Assembly: GCF_019599185.1 (NCBI RefSeq)
Contig: NZ_JAIEUL010000017.1
Span: 16,279 to 80,278, forward strand
Source of the DNA: Cryobacterium inferilacus
Lineage (GTDB): Bacteria; Actinomycetota; Actinomycetes; Actinomycetales; Microbacteriaceae
Length of the DNA: 64,000 nucleotides
Reading direction: 5' to 3'
Of the stretch, positions 8,071-17,299 are shown one piece after another. The notes under the pieces were generated by a model. It had not been told where the DNA came from and searched no databases. It saw only the letters and a program-made list of their open reading frames with translations. The translations under genes and the position numbers were made by a program. Numbering within the stretch: the stretch's first letter is position 1; each line of letters opens with the position of its first letter.

Positions 8071-9215
8071 GTGGGGTCTCGGTTGAGGATCTGCGGGTCG
8101 GCTACGGCGACGCCGTCGTGCTGGACGGCATCACCCTGACCATCCCGCGTGGCAGCCTGGTCGCCGTGCTCGGACCCAGCGGCTGCGGCAAGACCACCCT
8201 GCTGCGTGCCATTGCCGGCCTGCTCCCCGCCACCGCGGGCACCATCAGGGTCGGGGACCGGTTGCTCTCGTCGGCCAGGAACACGGTCCCTCCGGAGAAG
8301 CGCGGCATCGGCTGGGTGCCCCAGGACGCGGCGCTCTTCCCGCACCTGTCTGTCGGCGAGAACATCGGATTCGGCCTCCCTCGCGGCGGCCGCGGCGGCC
8401 GTGAAGCACGCCGGGCCCGGATCGACGAGCTGGCCGCCATCGTCGGGCTCGGCGGGCTCACCGAGCGGGCTCCTTCGCAGCTCTCCGGCGGGCAGGCCCA
8501 ACGGGTGTCCCTGGCCAGGGCACTCGCCTCCCGGCCCGATCTGATGTTGCTGGACGAACCGTTCGCGGCCCTGGACCCCCTGTTGCGCTCCGCCCTGCGG
8601 ATCGAAGTGGCGGAGTTGCTCAGGTCCCAGCAGAACACGAGCCTGCTGGTGACCCACGACCAGGAGGAGGCACTCTCACTGGCCGACTTCATCGCGGTCA
8701 TGCGCCACGGGCGCATCCTGCAGTGGGGAACCCCCGCAGAGGTCTACGAGCGACCGGCCAGCCTGTGGGTCGCCGGTTTTGTCGGTGACACCGTCGAACT
8801 CGACGGGCGCTGGTCCGATGGTCGGGCCGAGTGCGCGTTCGGTCTGCTCGATGCCGCCTATCAGGACGGACCTGGCGTGGCTGAACCCCAGGAGGGCGCC
8901 TCGGTGCGTGTGATGCTCCGCCCGGAGTGGCTGCGGGTGGTCGACGACCGCGGGGATGCCGACCCGACGGATACCGGGGCGCGTGGTGTGCCGGCCACGG
9001 TGACCGCGATCGCCTATGCCGGGCACGACGCCCTGGTCAGCGTGCTGCTGGACTCCGGCCAGCCCGTGCGGGCGCGGATAGCCGCCCCAGACCTGCCCGC
9101 ACGCGGTACCAGGGTGAGAGTGAGCATCCGCCATCCCGTCCTGGCCTACCCGGTCAGGACGGACCCCGTGCCGGCCGACCCCGATTCGGTGCCGGACGAC
9201 GCGACACTCCGCTGA
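8067..9215 (+). CDS. Ferric iron ABC transporter ATP-binding protein
   Basis: A 382-residue ATPase: Walker A GPSGCGKTT (about residues 36-44), signature LSGGQAQRVSLARAL (about 139-153), Walker B LMLLDEPFAALD and switch histidine LVTHDQEEAL. A C-terminal TOBE-like domain of about 110 residues (VRVMLRPEWLRVV...) is typical of FbpC/PotA-type subunits and often regulatory. GTG at 8067 has AAGGAGGA upstream and overlaps the permease stop by four bases. The frame is open farther upstream, but those codons lie inside the permease gene. Confidence 0.92.
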   Translation: MSGVSVEDLRVGYGDAVVLDGITLTIPRGSLVAVLGPSGCGKTTLLRAIAGLLPATAGTIRVGDRLLSSARNTVPPEKRGIGWVPQDAALFPHLSVGENIGFGLPRGGRGGREARRARIDELAAIVGLGGLTERAPSQLSGGQAQRVSLARALASRPDLMLLDEPFAALDPLLRSALRIEVAELLRSQQNTSLLVTHDQEEALSLADFIAVMRHGRILQWGTPAEVYERPASLWVAGFVGDTVELDGRWSDGRAECAFGLLDAAYQDGPGVAEPQEGASVRVMLRPEWLRVVDDRGDADPTDTGARGVPATVTAIAYAGHDALVSVLLDSGQPVRARIAAPDLPARGTRVRVSIRHPVLAYPVRTDPVPADPDSVPDDATLR

Positions 9216-9226
9216 CCTGGGTCGGG

Positions 9227-10510
9227 TCAGACCGGAGCGCCGGGGCGCATCCAGGTGGAACCCCGGGCGCGTAGCGAGAGCGTGACCGCGCGGGCGCCCA
9301 GATAACCGAGCGCGAACGCGGCCATCAACCAGGCCAGCCCTGGTGCCCCTGCGGGCGCCCAGAGCAGCACCAGGCCGGCCAGCGGAACGAAGGCGGCCAG
9401 GTTGAGCAGGCCCGTGAGGGCCAGGTATCGCGCGTCGCCCGCCCCGATCAACACGCCGTCGAGCACGAAGACCAGGCCGCCGAGCGGCACGGACAGGCCG
9501 AGCACGATCAGGGTCGGCGGCAGCAGCGCGGTGACGGCCTCATCGTTGGTGAATACCCGGCCGAGCACACCGCTGACGGCCACCAGCACCAGGCCGAGCA
9601 GCAGCCCGCCGCCGATGCCCCACTCCAGGCAGCGGCGCAGCACCTGGCGCACCTGCTCGGCGTCGCCCGCGCCGAGCCCGCGCCCGACCAGGGCCTGCGC
9701 GGCGATGGCGAGGGCGTCGAGGGCGAAGGCCAGGGTGGCGAACAGGGTCATCGCCACCTGGAACGCCGCGAGCTCCGGGGAGCCGAGGCTGGTGGCCACG
9801 AACACGGCCAGCAGCATGGCCGCCCGCAGGCTCACGGTGCGCAGGAACAGCCAGCCACCGCTGGTCGCCCCGCGGGCCAGTCCGCCGCGGTGCGGTCGCA
9901 GTGGCGCGCGCTCCCGCCGGGCGTGCCGCACGACGATGACGACGTACACCGCCACCATGCCCCACTGGGCGATCACGGTGCCCAGTGCCGAGCCGATCAG
10001 GCCGAGGCCCATCCCGTAGATGAAGACCGCGTTGAGCACGATATTGACCAGGAAGCCGAGCCCGGCGACCCAGAGCGGGGTGCGGGTGTCCTGCAGGCCA
10101 CGCAGCAGCCCGGTGGCGGCGAAGACCAGCAGCATGGCCGGCACGCCCAGCATCGACAGGCCCAGGTAGTCGGCCGCCGCCCTGCTCACCTCGGCATCGG
10201 CGCCGAAGGCGGCCACCAGCGTGGGTGCCGTGAACCAGCCCGCAGCGGCGAGCACCACCCCGAGGCCGAGCGCGAGCCACAGGCCATCCACCCCCACCAT
10301 GACGGCGCGGCGCCGGTCGCCGACTCCGAGCCAGCGGGCCACGGCCGGTGTCGTGCTGTACGCCAGGAACACCATCAGGCCGATGACGGTCTGCAGCACC
10401 GCGCTGGCCAGGCCCAGACCGGCCAGCGGCACCGCGCCGAGGTGCCCGACCATGGCAGAGTCGGCCAGCAGGAACAGGGGCTCGGCGATCAGCGCGCCGA
10501 GGGCAGGCAC
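9227..10510 (-). CDS. MATE family efflux transporter (DinF-like), true start uncertain
   Basis: At least 427 residues with about twelve hydrophobic segments and the DinF-type opening PALGALIAEPLFLLADSAMVGHLG, followed by the pseudo-repeat at about residue 215. It exports organic cations or drugs using an ion gradient. The first standard start codon is GTG at 10510, but the conserved-looking frame continues upstream (PIDREIRRLAV) to a stop at 10571-10573 with no ATG, GTG or TTG. A TAGAGT box at 10568-10573 lies six bases before an ATC codon at 10561 in this frame. Initiation at ATC, an ATG-to-ATC base error, or a short protein from GTG 10510 are the options. Confidence 0.85.
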   Translation of the reverse strand: MPALGALIAEPLFLLADSAMVGHLGAVPLAGLGLASAVLQTVIGLMVFLAYSTTPAVARWLGVGDRRRAVMVGVDGLWLALGLGVVLAAAGWFTAPTLVAAFGADAEVSRAAADYLGLSMLGVPAMLLVFAATGLLRGLQDTRTPLWVAGLGFLVNIVLNAVFIYGMGLGLIGSALGTVIAQWGMVAVYVVIVVRHARRERAPLRPHRGGLARGATSGGWLFLRTVSLRAAMLLAVFVATSLGSPELAAFQVAMTLFATLAFALDALAIAAQALVGRGLGAGDAEQVRQVLRRCLEWGIGGGLLLGLVLVAVSGVLGRVFTNDEAVTALLPPTLIVLGLSVPLGGLVFVLDGVLIGAGDARYLALTGLLNLAAFVPLAGLVLLWAPAGAPGLAWLMAAFALGYLGARAVTLSLRARGSTWMRPGAPV

Positions 10511-10567
10511 GGCCAGCCGGCGGATCTCGCGGTCGATGGGTTGGGGGCGTAGAAGTTCGATGTCTCG

Positions 10568-10573
10568 ACTCTA
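10568..10573 (-). promoter_or_regulatory. -10 box upstream of MATE gene pointing at an ATC codon
   Basis: TAGAGT on the minus strand is followed by six bases and ATC (10561-10559), which is in frame with the MATE protein. The spacing is the same as at the leaderless ATG/GTG starts elsewhere in the window. Confidence 0.45.
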
Positions 10574-10629
10574 GTTAGCCGCACCGACAGGCCGCACCGG
10601 CAGGGGAGGACAGCCCCCGGGGTCGGGCG

Positions 10630-10635
10630 TAGTCT
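10630..10635 (+). promoter_or_regulatory. -10 box of leaderless promoter for the ABC ATPase
   Basis: TAGTCT, seven bases, then ATG at 10643; no Shine-Dalgarno sequence is present. Confidence 0.5.
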
Positions 10636-10642
10636 CACGGTT

Positions 10643-11614
10643 ATGAACCCTGTTGTTCAGACGCGTGATCTCAGCAAACGCTTCGGCCGGGTGCAGGCCT
10701 TGGCCGGTCTCGACCTCTCGGTGGCCGAGGGCGAGGTGCACGGCTTCGTCGGCCCGAACGGTGCAGGTAAGTCCACCACCATCCGCATCCTGCTCGGCCT
10801 GATGCGCGCCGGCGGCGGCTCGGCCACAGTGCTCGGCGGTGATCCGTGGGCGGATGCGTCCGCCCTGCACCGGCGCATCGGCTACGTGCCCGGTGACGTC
10901 AGCCTGTGGCCCAACCTCTCCGGCGGCGAGGCGATCGACCTGCTCGCCCGGCTGCGCGGTGCCCGCACCAGCGATCCGGCCTACCAGGCCAGGCGGCGGC
11001 AGCTGCTCGAGCGTTTCCAGCTGGACCCGACCCGTAAGGGCCGCACCTATTCCACCGGCAACCGGCAGAAGGTGGCCCTGGTCGCCGCGTTCAGCGTGCC
11101 GGCAGAGCTGCTCATTCTGGACGAACCCACCTCGGGCCTCGACCCGTTGATGGACGCCGTCTTCCGGACGGAGGTCGCCGCCGCGGTCGCGGCCGGCACC
11201 ACCGTGCTGCTGTCCAGCCACATCCTCAGCGAGGTGGAGAGGCTCTGCGACCGGGTGAGCATCATCCGTGCCGGCCGCATCATCGAGACCGGCACCCTGG
11301 CCGAACTGCGCCACCTCACCCACACCGAGGTGGCCTTCGCCGATGCCGACGTCACGCCGGCCGAGCTGGCCGGTCTGAGCGGGCGGCTGCCTGGCGCACA
11401 GGATCTGGTCGCGGGGGACGGCCGGGTGAGCTTCACGATAGACGGCGCCGCCCTGCCCGACCTGCTGCCGGCCCTCGCCGAGCTGAGGGTGCAGGGCCTG
11501 ACGGTGTCCCCGCCCACGCTGGAGAGCCTGTTCCTGCGCCACTACGGCGCCGACGGGGAGGGGCAGAGCGACACCCCGGGGGCGTCCCCCGATCAGCTTC
11601 GGCACGAACGATGA
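10643..11614 (+). CDS. ABC exporter ATP-binding protein
   Basis: A 323-residue ATPase: Walker A GPNGAGKST (about 37-45), variant signature YSTGNRQKVALVAAF (about 138-152) and Walker B LLILDEPTSGLDPLMD. The STGNRQK signature is characteristic of DrrA/antibiotic-type ABC-2 exporters. The C-terminal about 100 residues form the usual DrrA-like extension. The 3' end overlaps the permease start by four bases (ATGA), so the two form one exporter. The substrate is unknown; in actinobacteria such pairs commonly export tetronasin-like or other hydrophobic compounds. Confidence 0.88.
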   Translation: MNPVVQTRDLSKRFGRVQALAGLDLSVAEGEVHGFVGPNGAGKSTTIRILLGLMRAGGGSATVLGGDPWADASALHRRIGYVPGDVSLWPNLSGGEAIDLLARLRGARTSDPAYQARRRQLLERFQLDPTRKGRTYSTGNRQKVALVAAFSVPAELLILDEPTSGLDPLMDAVFRTEVAAAVAAGTTVLLSSHILSEVERLCDRVSIIRAGRIIETGTLAELRHLTHTEVAFADADVTPAELAGLSGRLPGAQDLVAGDGRVSFTIDGAALPDLLPALAELRVQGLTVSPPTLESLFLRHYGADGEGQSDTPGASPDQLRHER

Positions 11615-13284
11615 CCTCCGCCGCCGGCACGGCCCGCGCGGCCATCACGCCGCCGCCCGCGACCGCGGTGCCCACCCTGTGGCCGATGCTGCGGTTGCGC
11701 TGGCGGCGGGACCGCGTGCAGGTGCCGGTCTGGCTGCTCTCCCTCGGGCTGATCGCCCTGCTCAGCGGCATCGCGGTGCCCGCCAGTTTCGGCACCGTCG
11801 CCGACCGGGAGGCGCTCGTGCAGATCGCGGTGGGCACGCCGAGCATCCTGATGCTGCGCGGCGAACCGCGCGGCCCCGCCGCCGACGCGCTGCTGTTCTT
11901 CAGCCTGTTCGCCAATCTCGCCGCCGCGGTCGCGTTCATGAGCACGTTCTTGGCGGTGCGGCACAGCCGCGCAGAGGAGGAGGCCGGCCGCAGCGAACTG
12001 ATCGGCGCCACCGTGGCGTCCCGGGTGGTGCCGTTGGTGGCCACGGTGCTGTTCGGCACCGTCGCGGCCCTGGGTGCGGGCGCCGTGGTGGCCGCGGCTC
12101 TCGTCGTGGCCGGGCTGGATCCCACCGGGTCACTCCTCACCGGCGCCGCCCTGGCCGGCACGGGCGTCGTCTTCCTCGGGGTGGGCCTGGTGGCGGCGCA
12201 GCTGATGTGCACCTCCCGCGGCGCGAACGGGCTGGCCGCCGCCGTCATCGGCGTGGCGTACGTGCTGCGGGCGGTCGGTGACGCCGGCGGCACTCCGGCC
12301 GCCGACGGCCTGAGCCTGGCCAGCGCCTGGCCGAGCTGGCTGTCCCCGATCGGCTGGGGCCAGCGCACCCGTGCCTTCACCGAGAACAACCCGGCGCCGC
12401 TTCTGCTCGCCCTCGGCTGCGCCGCCCTGCTCGTGGCCGTTGCCGTGCTGCTGCAGTCCCGCCGCGACACCGGCTCGAGCGTGTTCGCCGAACGCGCCGG
12501 CCGCCCGGCGGCCGGCGCGCTGCTGCGCGGGTCGTGGGGGTTGGCCTGGCGGCTGCAACGGTCGTCGATCCTCGGCTGGGCCATCACCGGGCTGCTCTTC
12601 GGCCTGTTGGCCGGCAGCCTCGGCGAAACCGTGGTCGACCTGATGGAGGGCAACCCGGTCTTCCAGAACGTGCTCGTCGGCCTGGCCGGCGGCCCTGGCG
12701 CGATCATCGACCTCTTCACCGCCACCCTGTTCAGCCTCGTCGGGGTGATCGCCGCGGCCGCCGGCATCCAGGCCGTGCTCCGGGCGCGCCAGGAGGAGGC
12801 CGCCGGAGTGGCCGAGGCGATGCTCAGTACCGGCCTTGGCCGCATCCGCTGGCTGTTCGACTACCTCACCGTCGGCGTCGTCGCCATCGCGTTGGTGCTC
12901 GTGGCCGCCGTGGCTGGGGCCGCGGTCGGTCTGCTGCCCACGGATGCGGCCGCCGACCGCATCGAGAGCGTGGTGCAGGCTGGCGCGGCCCAGGTGCCCG
13001 CGGCGCTGCTGCTGCTCGCCGTCGCCGCGGTGCTCGTGGCGGTGCTGCCGCGCCTGTGCATCGGCCTGAGCTGGGGCCTGCTGCTCGCCGCCGTGGTCAT
13101 CGGCCAGTTCGGGGACCTGCTCGACCTGCCCGACTGGGTGCAGGACCTGTCGCCGTTCAGCCACACGCCCGTGGTGGCCGCCGCCGAGGTGGACTGGAGC
13201 GGCGCCTGGTGGATGAGCGCGCTGGCCGTGCTCCTCGCGGCCGCGGCGGCCCTGGGCATCCGCCGCCGCGATCTGGCCGGGTGA
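11611..13284 (+). CDS. ABC exporter permease (tetronasin/polyketide type)
   Basis: A 557-residue integral membrane protein with about twelve hydrophobic segments arranged as two six-helix halves. Each half has a cytoplasmic RQ/RHSRAEEEAGRSEL or RARQEEAAGVAEAML motif (about residues 112-125 and 390-405), which marks the large ABC-2 permeases of actinobacterial antibiotic exporters. It starts at ATG 11611 inside the end of the ATPase gene. The internal duplication of the charged motif supports an ancestral fusion of two half-permeases. Confidence 0.85.
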   Translation: MTSAAGTARAAITPPPATAVPTLWPMLRLRWRRDRVQVPVWLLSLGLIALLSGIAVPASFGTVADREALVQIAVGTPSILMLRGEPRGPAADALLFFSLFANLAAAVAFMSTFLAVRHSRAEEEAGRSELIGATVASRVVPLVATVLFGTVAALGAGAVVAAALVVAGLDPTGSLLTGAALAGTGVVFLGVGLVAAQLMCTSRGANGLAAAVIGVAYVLRAVGDAGGTPAADGLSLASAWPSWLSPIGWGQRTRAFTENNPAPLLLALGCAALLVAVAVLLQSRRDTGSSVFAERAGRPAAGALLRGSWGLAWRLQRSSILGWAITGLLFGLLAGSLGETVVDLMEGNPVFQNVLVGLAGGPGAIIDLFTATLFSLVGVIAAAAGIQAVLRARQEEAAGVAEAMLSTGLGRIRWLFDYLTVGVVAIALVLVAAVAGAAVGLLPTDAAADRIESVVQAGAAQVPAALLLLAVAAVLVAVLPRLCIGLSWGLLLAAVVIGQFGDLLDLPDWVQDLSPFSHTPVVAAAEVDWSGAWWMSALAVLLAAAAALGIRRRDLAG

Positions 13285-13338
13285 CCGCCCGGCCTGCGCC
13301 CCTGAGCCGGTCAGTGGAGGTGGGTCAGCCCACGCCGG

Positions 13339-15636
13339 TCAGCGGATGCCGATCCGGCGACGGCGGTCCTTGGTGCTCCGCACGTCCCGCGCCAGGCGGC
13401 GGTCGCCGTGGTACAGGATGCGCTGCCAGTCGACCGGCTTGGTCGGATCGACGAGCGAGGCCGGGTCGACCGGGGGCTTCTTGGGCTTCTTCTTGTCCAC
13501 GTAGAGGAAACCGAGCAGGCCCAGCCACATGTCCACGATCGAGTTGCGGAGGCCGATGTAGTTGCGGATGGCGAACGCGGCCATGACCGCGTTGAACCCG
13601 GCGAAGAGGGCGTTGCCCCAGTTCTGCTGCACCACATCGCGGTAGAGCGTGAGCAGGGAGAACAGCACGATCAGGTACGGCACCACCACGTACAGTGCCG
13701 GGGCCGCGGTGCGGTCCTTCACCTTGGGGGTGCGCACGAACGGGATCTTCTCGCCGCTGAGCATCTGCTGGAACGACTTGAGCACTCCGGCGAGGTTGAC
13801 CGGCAGCAGCACCAGGTTGAAGCCGTAGATGCGGAAAATGTCGCTGAACCGGTGGCCGGCCTCGCGCAGGTCGAAGCCCATGGCGATGAAGTACGGCATG
13901 GCGGCGAGGAACACGAACGGGCTGAGCAGCCGGCTGTCGTAGGGGTAGGCGAGCAGGAACAGCAGGCCGAAACTGCCCCAGGCGATCGACGCCATGTAGT
14001 TGCCGCGCAGCGCGATCTCGGTCAGCAGCACGTGTTCGCGGTTGAATCGCCTGGTGCGCAGCTGATCGAAGAACTTGGGCAGGATGAGCAGACCACCGTT
14101 GGCCCACCGCCGGCGCTGCACGATCAGCGACCCGAAGTCGGGCGGGGTGGCGCTGTAGCTGAGCCGCTCGGGGTAGTTCACCAGCGTCCAGCCGTGGGTG
14201 CCCAGGTCGATGCTCGACTCGGTGTCCTCGATGACGGTGCGGTCCTGGATGAAGGTCTTCACGGTGAAGCCGGCCACGACCTCGGTCTCCACGATGTCCT
14301 CGAGGGCACGCTTGCGGATGACGGCGTTCGCGCCGACCCAGAAGGTGGCGTTGAAGTAGGTCATGCCCTGGTGCAGCATGTGCTGCAGGTCGGTGCTCGC
14401 GCCGGCCACGCGTTCGATGCGGGTGGGCGCCCCGCGGAAGGCCGAGTACGGCGTCTGCGTCACGGCCACCCGGGCGTTCTCGGCCTGCTCGAGCAGGTAG
14501 ACCAGGCGCACGCAGTAGTCCCGCAGCAGCAGCGAATCGGCGTCCAGGGTGAGCAGGTAGGTGCTGTCCGGCACCACGAGGTCCGGTACGTCACCGTCCG
14601 GGGTCTCGCGCAACACCACGCCGTCCGAGGTCTGTTCGGTCGTCCAGTTGGTGCCCATCAGTCCGATGTAGGAGTTCAGGTTCATGGCCTTGTTCGCCTC
14701 GTGCGAGAGCGACGAGAACAGTTTGCGTTCGAAGAACCCCACCGTGCTGGTGAACACCCTGGCCAGGCGCAGCCCCAAGGTTCCCAGAGCCTCAGCGGTG
14801 GGATAGCTGCCCTGCGCCAGTGACGCGTTCAGCGCCAGGAGGGACAGCCGGAGCTCTCTGGCCAGGCCCATGATCACCTGGTCGACGAAGAACTCGTCCA
14901 CGTGGTCGGCCACCGGCTCGGCGTCGGCCAGCGCCTCCAGCCAGTCGGCCGCGGCCGCGTAGTCGGCGGCGAGAAGCTCGACATCGGCGTGCACCACGAC
15001 GCTGTCGGTGGCGAAACGCGCCGCCCGGTTCGCCGCGGCGGCCCGGAATCGCTCGCCGGGCTCCCGCAGGGCATCCTCGATCTGGCCGGGCAGCGCGCGG
15101 GTGGCGGTGAGCGTGGCCAACTTGTCCGGATCGGTCGGGAACGGCGGGTCGTCGAGCAACAGCACCACGCTCAGGTGCGGGAATTCCTGCAGCGCCGCCG
15201 ACCACAGGGTGGCCCGCACCACGTTGGTCTCCTCCGCGTAACTGGGCACGAGCACGGTGATGGCCTCGTCGTAGTCGGCGAAGTGCCGGTCCAGTTCACC
15301 GCGCGGCACCCGGTCGTGGCTGCGAAACCGGTACAGGGCGCCCTGGCGGGCCACGAGGTACATCAGCGCGGAGAAGCTGAGAATCGTGACCACGGTCACA
15401 TAGCCGACGGCCTCGACGGTGAAGCGAAACCCGGACTCGGGGTTGTTGACGAATTCCCGCACGATGGTCGTGAACACGTAGAACAGCCAAAAGCCCACCG
15501 TGCATACAATTCCGAGGCGCCCGAGGGTGATGGTGCGCGTCGAGGGTCGGGCGTGCACAATCGGGAGCGGCTCACTGCGCCGCTCCGATCCCCACTGACG
15601 ACGGCGTCCGGCCGTAATCTCACCGGTCAGGTCCAT
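13339..15636 (-). CDS. Processive family 2 glycosyltransferase (cellulose-synthase-like)
   Basis: A 765-residue membrane synthase. Two N-terminal helices (about residues 42-65 and 75-100) precede the GT-A domain, with the D,D,D,QxxRW set visible as LLLDD (about 160), TLDAD (about 365), VIEDTES (about 469) and QRRRW (about 507). Several C-terminal helices follow. These features define processive beta-glycan synthases (cellulose, chitin, poly-GlcNAc, hyaluronan). The span between the first and second aspartates, about 200 residues, is much longer than in BcsA and is helical and charged. Start ATG 15636 is chosen for GAGGAAA upstream and a TACAAT -10 at 15664-15669; the frame stays open to 15720. 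Divergent from a secreted GH18 protein. Confidence 0.88.
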   Translation of the reverse strand: MDLTGEITAGRRRQWGSERRSEPLPIVHARPSTRTITLGRLGIVCTVGFWLFYVFTTIVREFVNNPESGFRFTVEAVGYVTVVTILSFSALMYLVARQGALYRFRSHDRVPRGELDRHFADYDEAITVLVPSYAEETNVVRATLWSAALQEFPHLSVVLLLDDPPFPTDPDKLATLTATRALPGQIEDALREPGERFRAAAANRAARFATDSVVVHADVELLAADYAAAADWLEALADAEPVADHVDEFFVDQVIMGLARELRLSLLALNASLAQGSYPTAEALGTLGLRLARVFTSTVGFFERKLFSSLSHEANKAMNLNSYIGLMGTNWTTEQTSDGVVLRETPDGDVPDLVVPDSTYLLTLDADSLLLRDYCVRLVYLLEQAENARVAVTQTPYSAFRGAPTRIERVAGASTDLQHMLHQGMTYFNATFWVGANAVIRKRALEDIVETEVVAGFTVKTFIQDRTVIEDTESSIDLGTHGWTLVNYPERLSYSATPPDFGSLIVQRRRWANGGLLILPKFFDQLRTRRFNREHVLLTEIALRGNYMASIAWGSFGLLFLLAYPYDSRLLSPFVFLAAMPYFIAMGFDLREAGHRFSDIFRIYGFNLVLLPVNLAGVLKSFQQMLSGEKIPFVRTPKVKDRTAAPALYVVVPYLIVLFSLLTLYRDVVQQNWGNALFAGFNAVMAAFAIRNYIGLRNSIVDMWLGLLGFLYVDKKKPKKPPVDPASLVDPTKPVDWQRILYHGDRRLARDVRSTKDRRRRIGIR

Positions 15637-15663
15637 CTTTTCCTCAGTTCCCCACGCGCCGAA

Positions 15664-15669
15664 ATTGTA
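15664..15669 (-). promoter_or_regulatory. -10 box for the GT2 synthase in the divergent promoter region
   Basis: TACAAT on the minus strand, about 27 bases upstream of ATG 15636. Only 76 bases separate the two divergent start codons, so both promoters share this stretch. Confidence 0.45.
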
Positions 15670-15712
15670 TGCAACTGTATCGTGATCGTAGTGAACCATG
15701 AACGGGGTGCCC

Positions 15713-17275
15713 ATGTCCAAGCGTTTTCCCGGCCAGCGGCTGTCGATTCTTCGCCTGACCGGCGTGATCGTCGTCGTCGCCGGTCTGCTGTTCTCCGGTT
15801 TTCAGGGCTGGCGCTGGTTCCAGGACACCACCACGGAGCGGGCAGCGGCCTGGATGGCCGGCTACGTCGACGTCACCGCGACGCCCAGCTATGCGTTCGA
15901 GAACCCGACCGGTCCGGCCGGCTCGCACGTGGTGCTGTCGTTCGTGGTCGCGTCCACCGACGACGCCTGCACACCGTCCTGGGGCACCTACTACTCGCTC
16001 GACGAGGCGGACGTCGCGCTTGACCTGGATCGCCGGGTGGCCCGCCGGATTCAGCAGGGCGGTGACGTGCTGGTCTCGTTCGGGGGGCTGCTCAACAACG
16101 AGCTGGCCACCGGCTGCACCGACGCCGCCGACCTGCGGCGCGGCTACGAGTCGGTGATCGACCGGTACTCGCTGAACACCATCGACCTCGACATCGAGGG
16201 CGAGAACCTCACCGACACCGCCGCCGGCGAGCGGCGCGCACAGGCGATCGCCGCCATCCAGCAGGAGCGTTCGACGACCCAGTCGCCGTTGGCGGTCTGG
16301 CTGACCCTGCCGGTCCTGCCCACCGGGCTCTCGGAGGGTGGCACCACGGCCGTCGCCCAGATGCTCGACGCCGGGGTGGACCTGGCCGGTGTGAACGTGA
16401 TGACCATGGACTACGGCGCCAGCCGGGAGGGTCTGAGCATGGTGGCGGCGACCGAGGGGGCCCTGACGGGTACCCACAGCCAGCTGCGCACGCTCTACGA
16501 GCGTCAGGGGGTGGAGTTGGGCAGCCGGGAACTGTGGAACAAGATCGGGATGACCCCGATGATCGGTCAGAACGATGTGGCCGGCGAGATCCTCACCCTC
16601 GAGGACGCCACGGCCCTGAACGCGTTCGGGCTCGAGAGCGGCATCGGACGGGTGTCGATGTGGTCGCTCAACCGTGACCAGACCTGCGGGTCGAACTACC
16701 CCGATGTCACCAGGGTCTCCGACTCCTGCAGCGGCGTGGACCAGGGCGACCTGCGCTACGCCGACCTGCTCGGCGCCTCCTTCACCGGCACGCCGGAGGC
16801 CTCGGCGGGGGCCGTGACCACCTCAGGGCCGACGACGTCGGCCGCCGATCTGGTCGACGACCCAGAGACGAGCCCGTACCCGGTGTGGTCGGAGCTGGTG
16901 GCGTACGCCAAGGACACCAAGGTGGTGTGGCATCGCGAGGTCTACGTCGCGAAGTACTGGACGCAGGGCGACCTGCCAGACAACCCCGTGCTGCAGGCCA
17001 CCGAGACGCCCTGGACCCTGATCGGACCCGTTCTGCCCGGCGAGACGCCGGTGCCGGTCGCCACGCTGCCGCCCGGAAGCTACCCGGAGTGGGACGGTTC
17101 AAGCGTGTTCACCGCGGGGGACCGGGTGATGTTCGACTCGCACACCTTCGAAGCCAAGTGGTGGACGACCGGCGACAGCCCGCAGGCTGCCGCGGTTGAT
17201 GCCGATGTCTCGCCGTGGCGCCAGCTGACGCCGGCGGAGATCAACGCCGTACTCGATCCACCGGCGGCCGGCTAG
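15713..17275 (+). CDS. Secreted or membrane-anchored GH18 family protein with two chitin-binding type-3 modules
   Basis: A 520-residue protein. A hydrophobic segment at about residues 12-33 (LTGVIVVVAGLLFSGFQGW) is a signal anchor. A GH18 barrel follows with VLSFVVAST, VLVSFGG and NTIDLDIEG: the DxDxE core (D158, D160, E162) is intact with the acid/base glutamate, though the first D of the usual DxxDxDxE is N155. Two repeats at about 389-435 and 457-505, each with YPxW, a WT(Q/T)GD segment and a terminal PW, are CBM5/12-type chitin-binding modules. Start ATG 15713 has GGGG upstream; ATG 15698 is in frame but lacks a ribosome site. It probably cleaves or tailors a beta-1,4-GlcNAc-containing glycan. 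Confidence 0.85.
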   Translation: MSKRFPGQRLSILRLTGVIVVVAGLLFSGFQGWRWFQDTTTERAAAWMAGYVDVTATPSYAFENPTGPAGSHVVLSFVVASTDDACTPSWGTYYSLDEADVALDLDRRVARRIQQGGDVLVSFGGLLNNELATGCTDAADLRRGYESVIDRYSLNTIDLDIEGENLTDTAAGERRAQAIAAIQQERSTTQSPLAVWLTLPVLPTGLSEGGTTAVAQMLDAGVDLAGVNVMTMDYGASREGLSMVAATEGALTGTHSQLRTLYERQGVELGSRELWNKIGMTPMIGQNDVAGEILTLEDATALNAFGLESGIGRVSMWSLNRDQTCGSNYPDVTRVSDSCSGVDQGDLRYADLLGASFTGTPEASAGAVTTSGPTTSAADLVDDPETSPYPVWSELVAYAKDTKVVWHREVYVAKYWTQGDLPDNPVLQATETPWTLIGPVLPGETPVPVATLPPGSYPEWDGSSVFTAGDRVMFDSHTFEAKWWTTGDSPQAAAVDADVSPWRQLTPAEINAVLDPPAAG

Positions 17276-17299
17276 TCCGGCCCCCGGTGGGGAGGGTGG

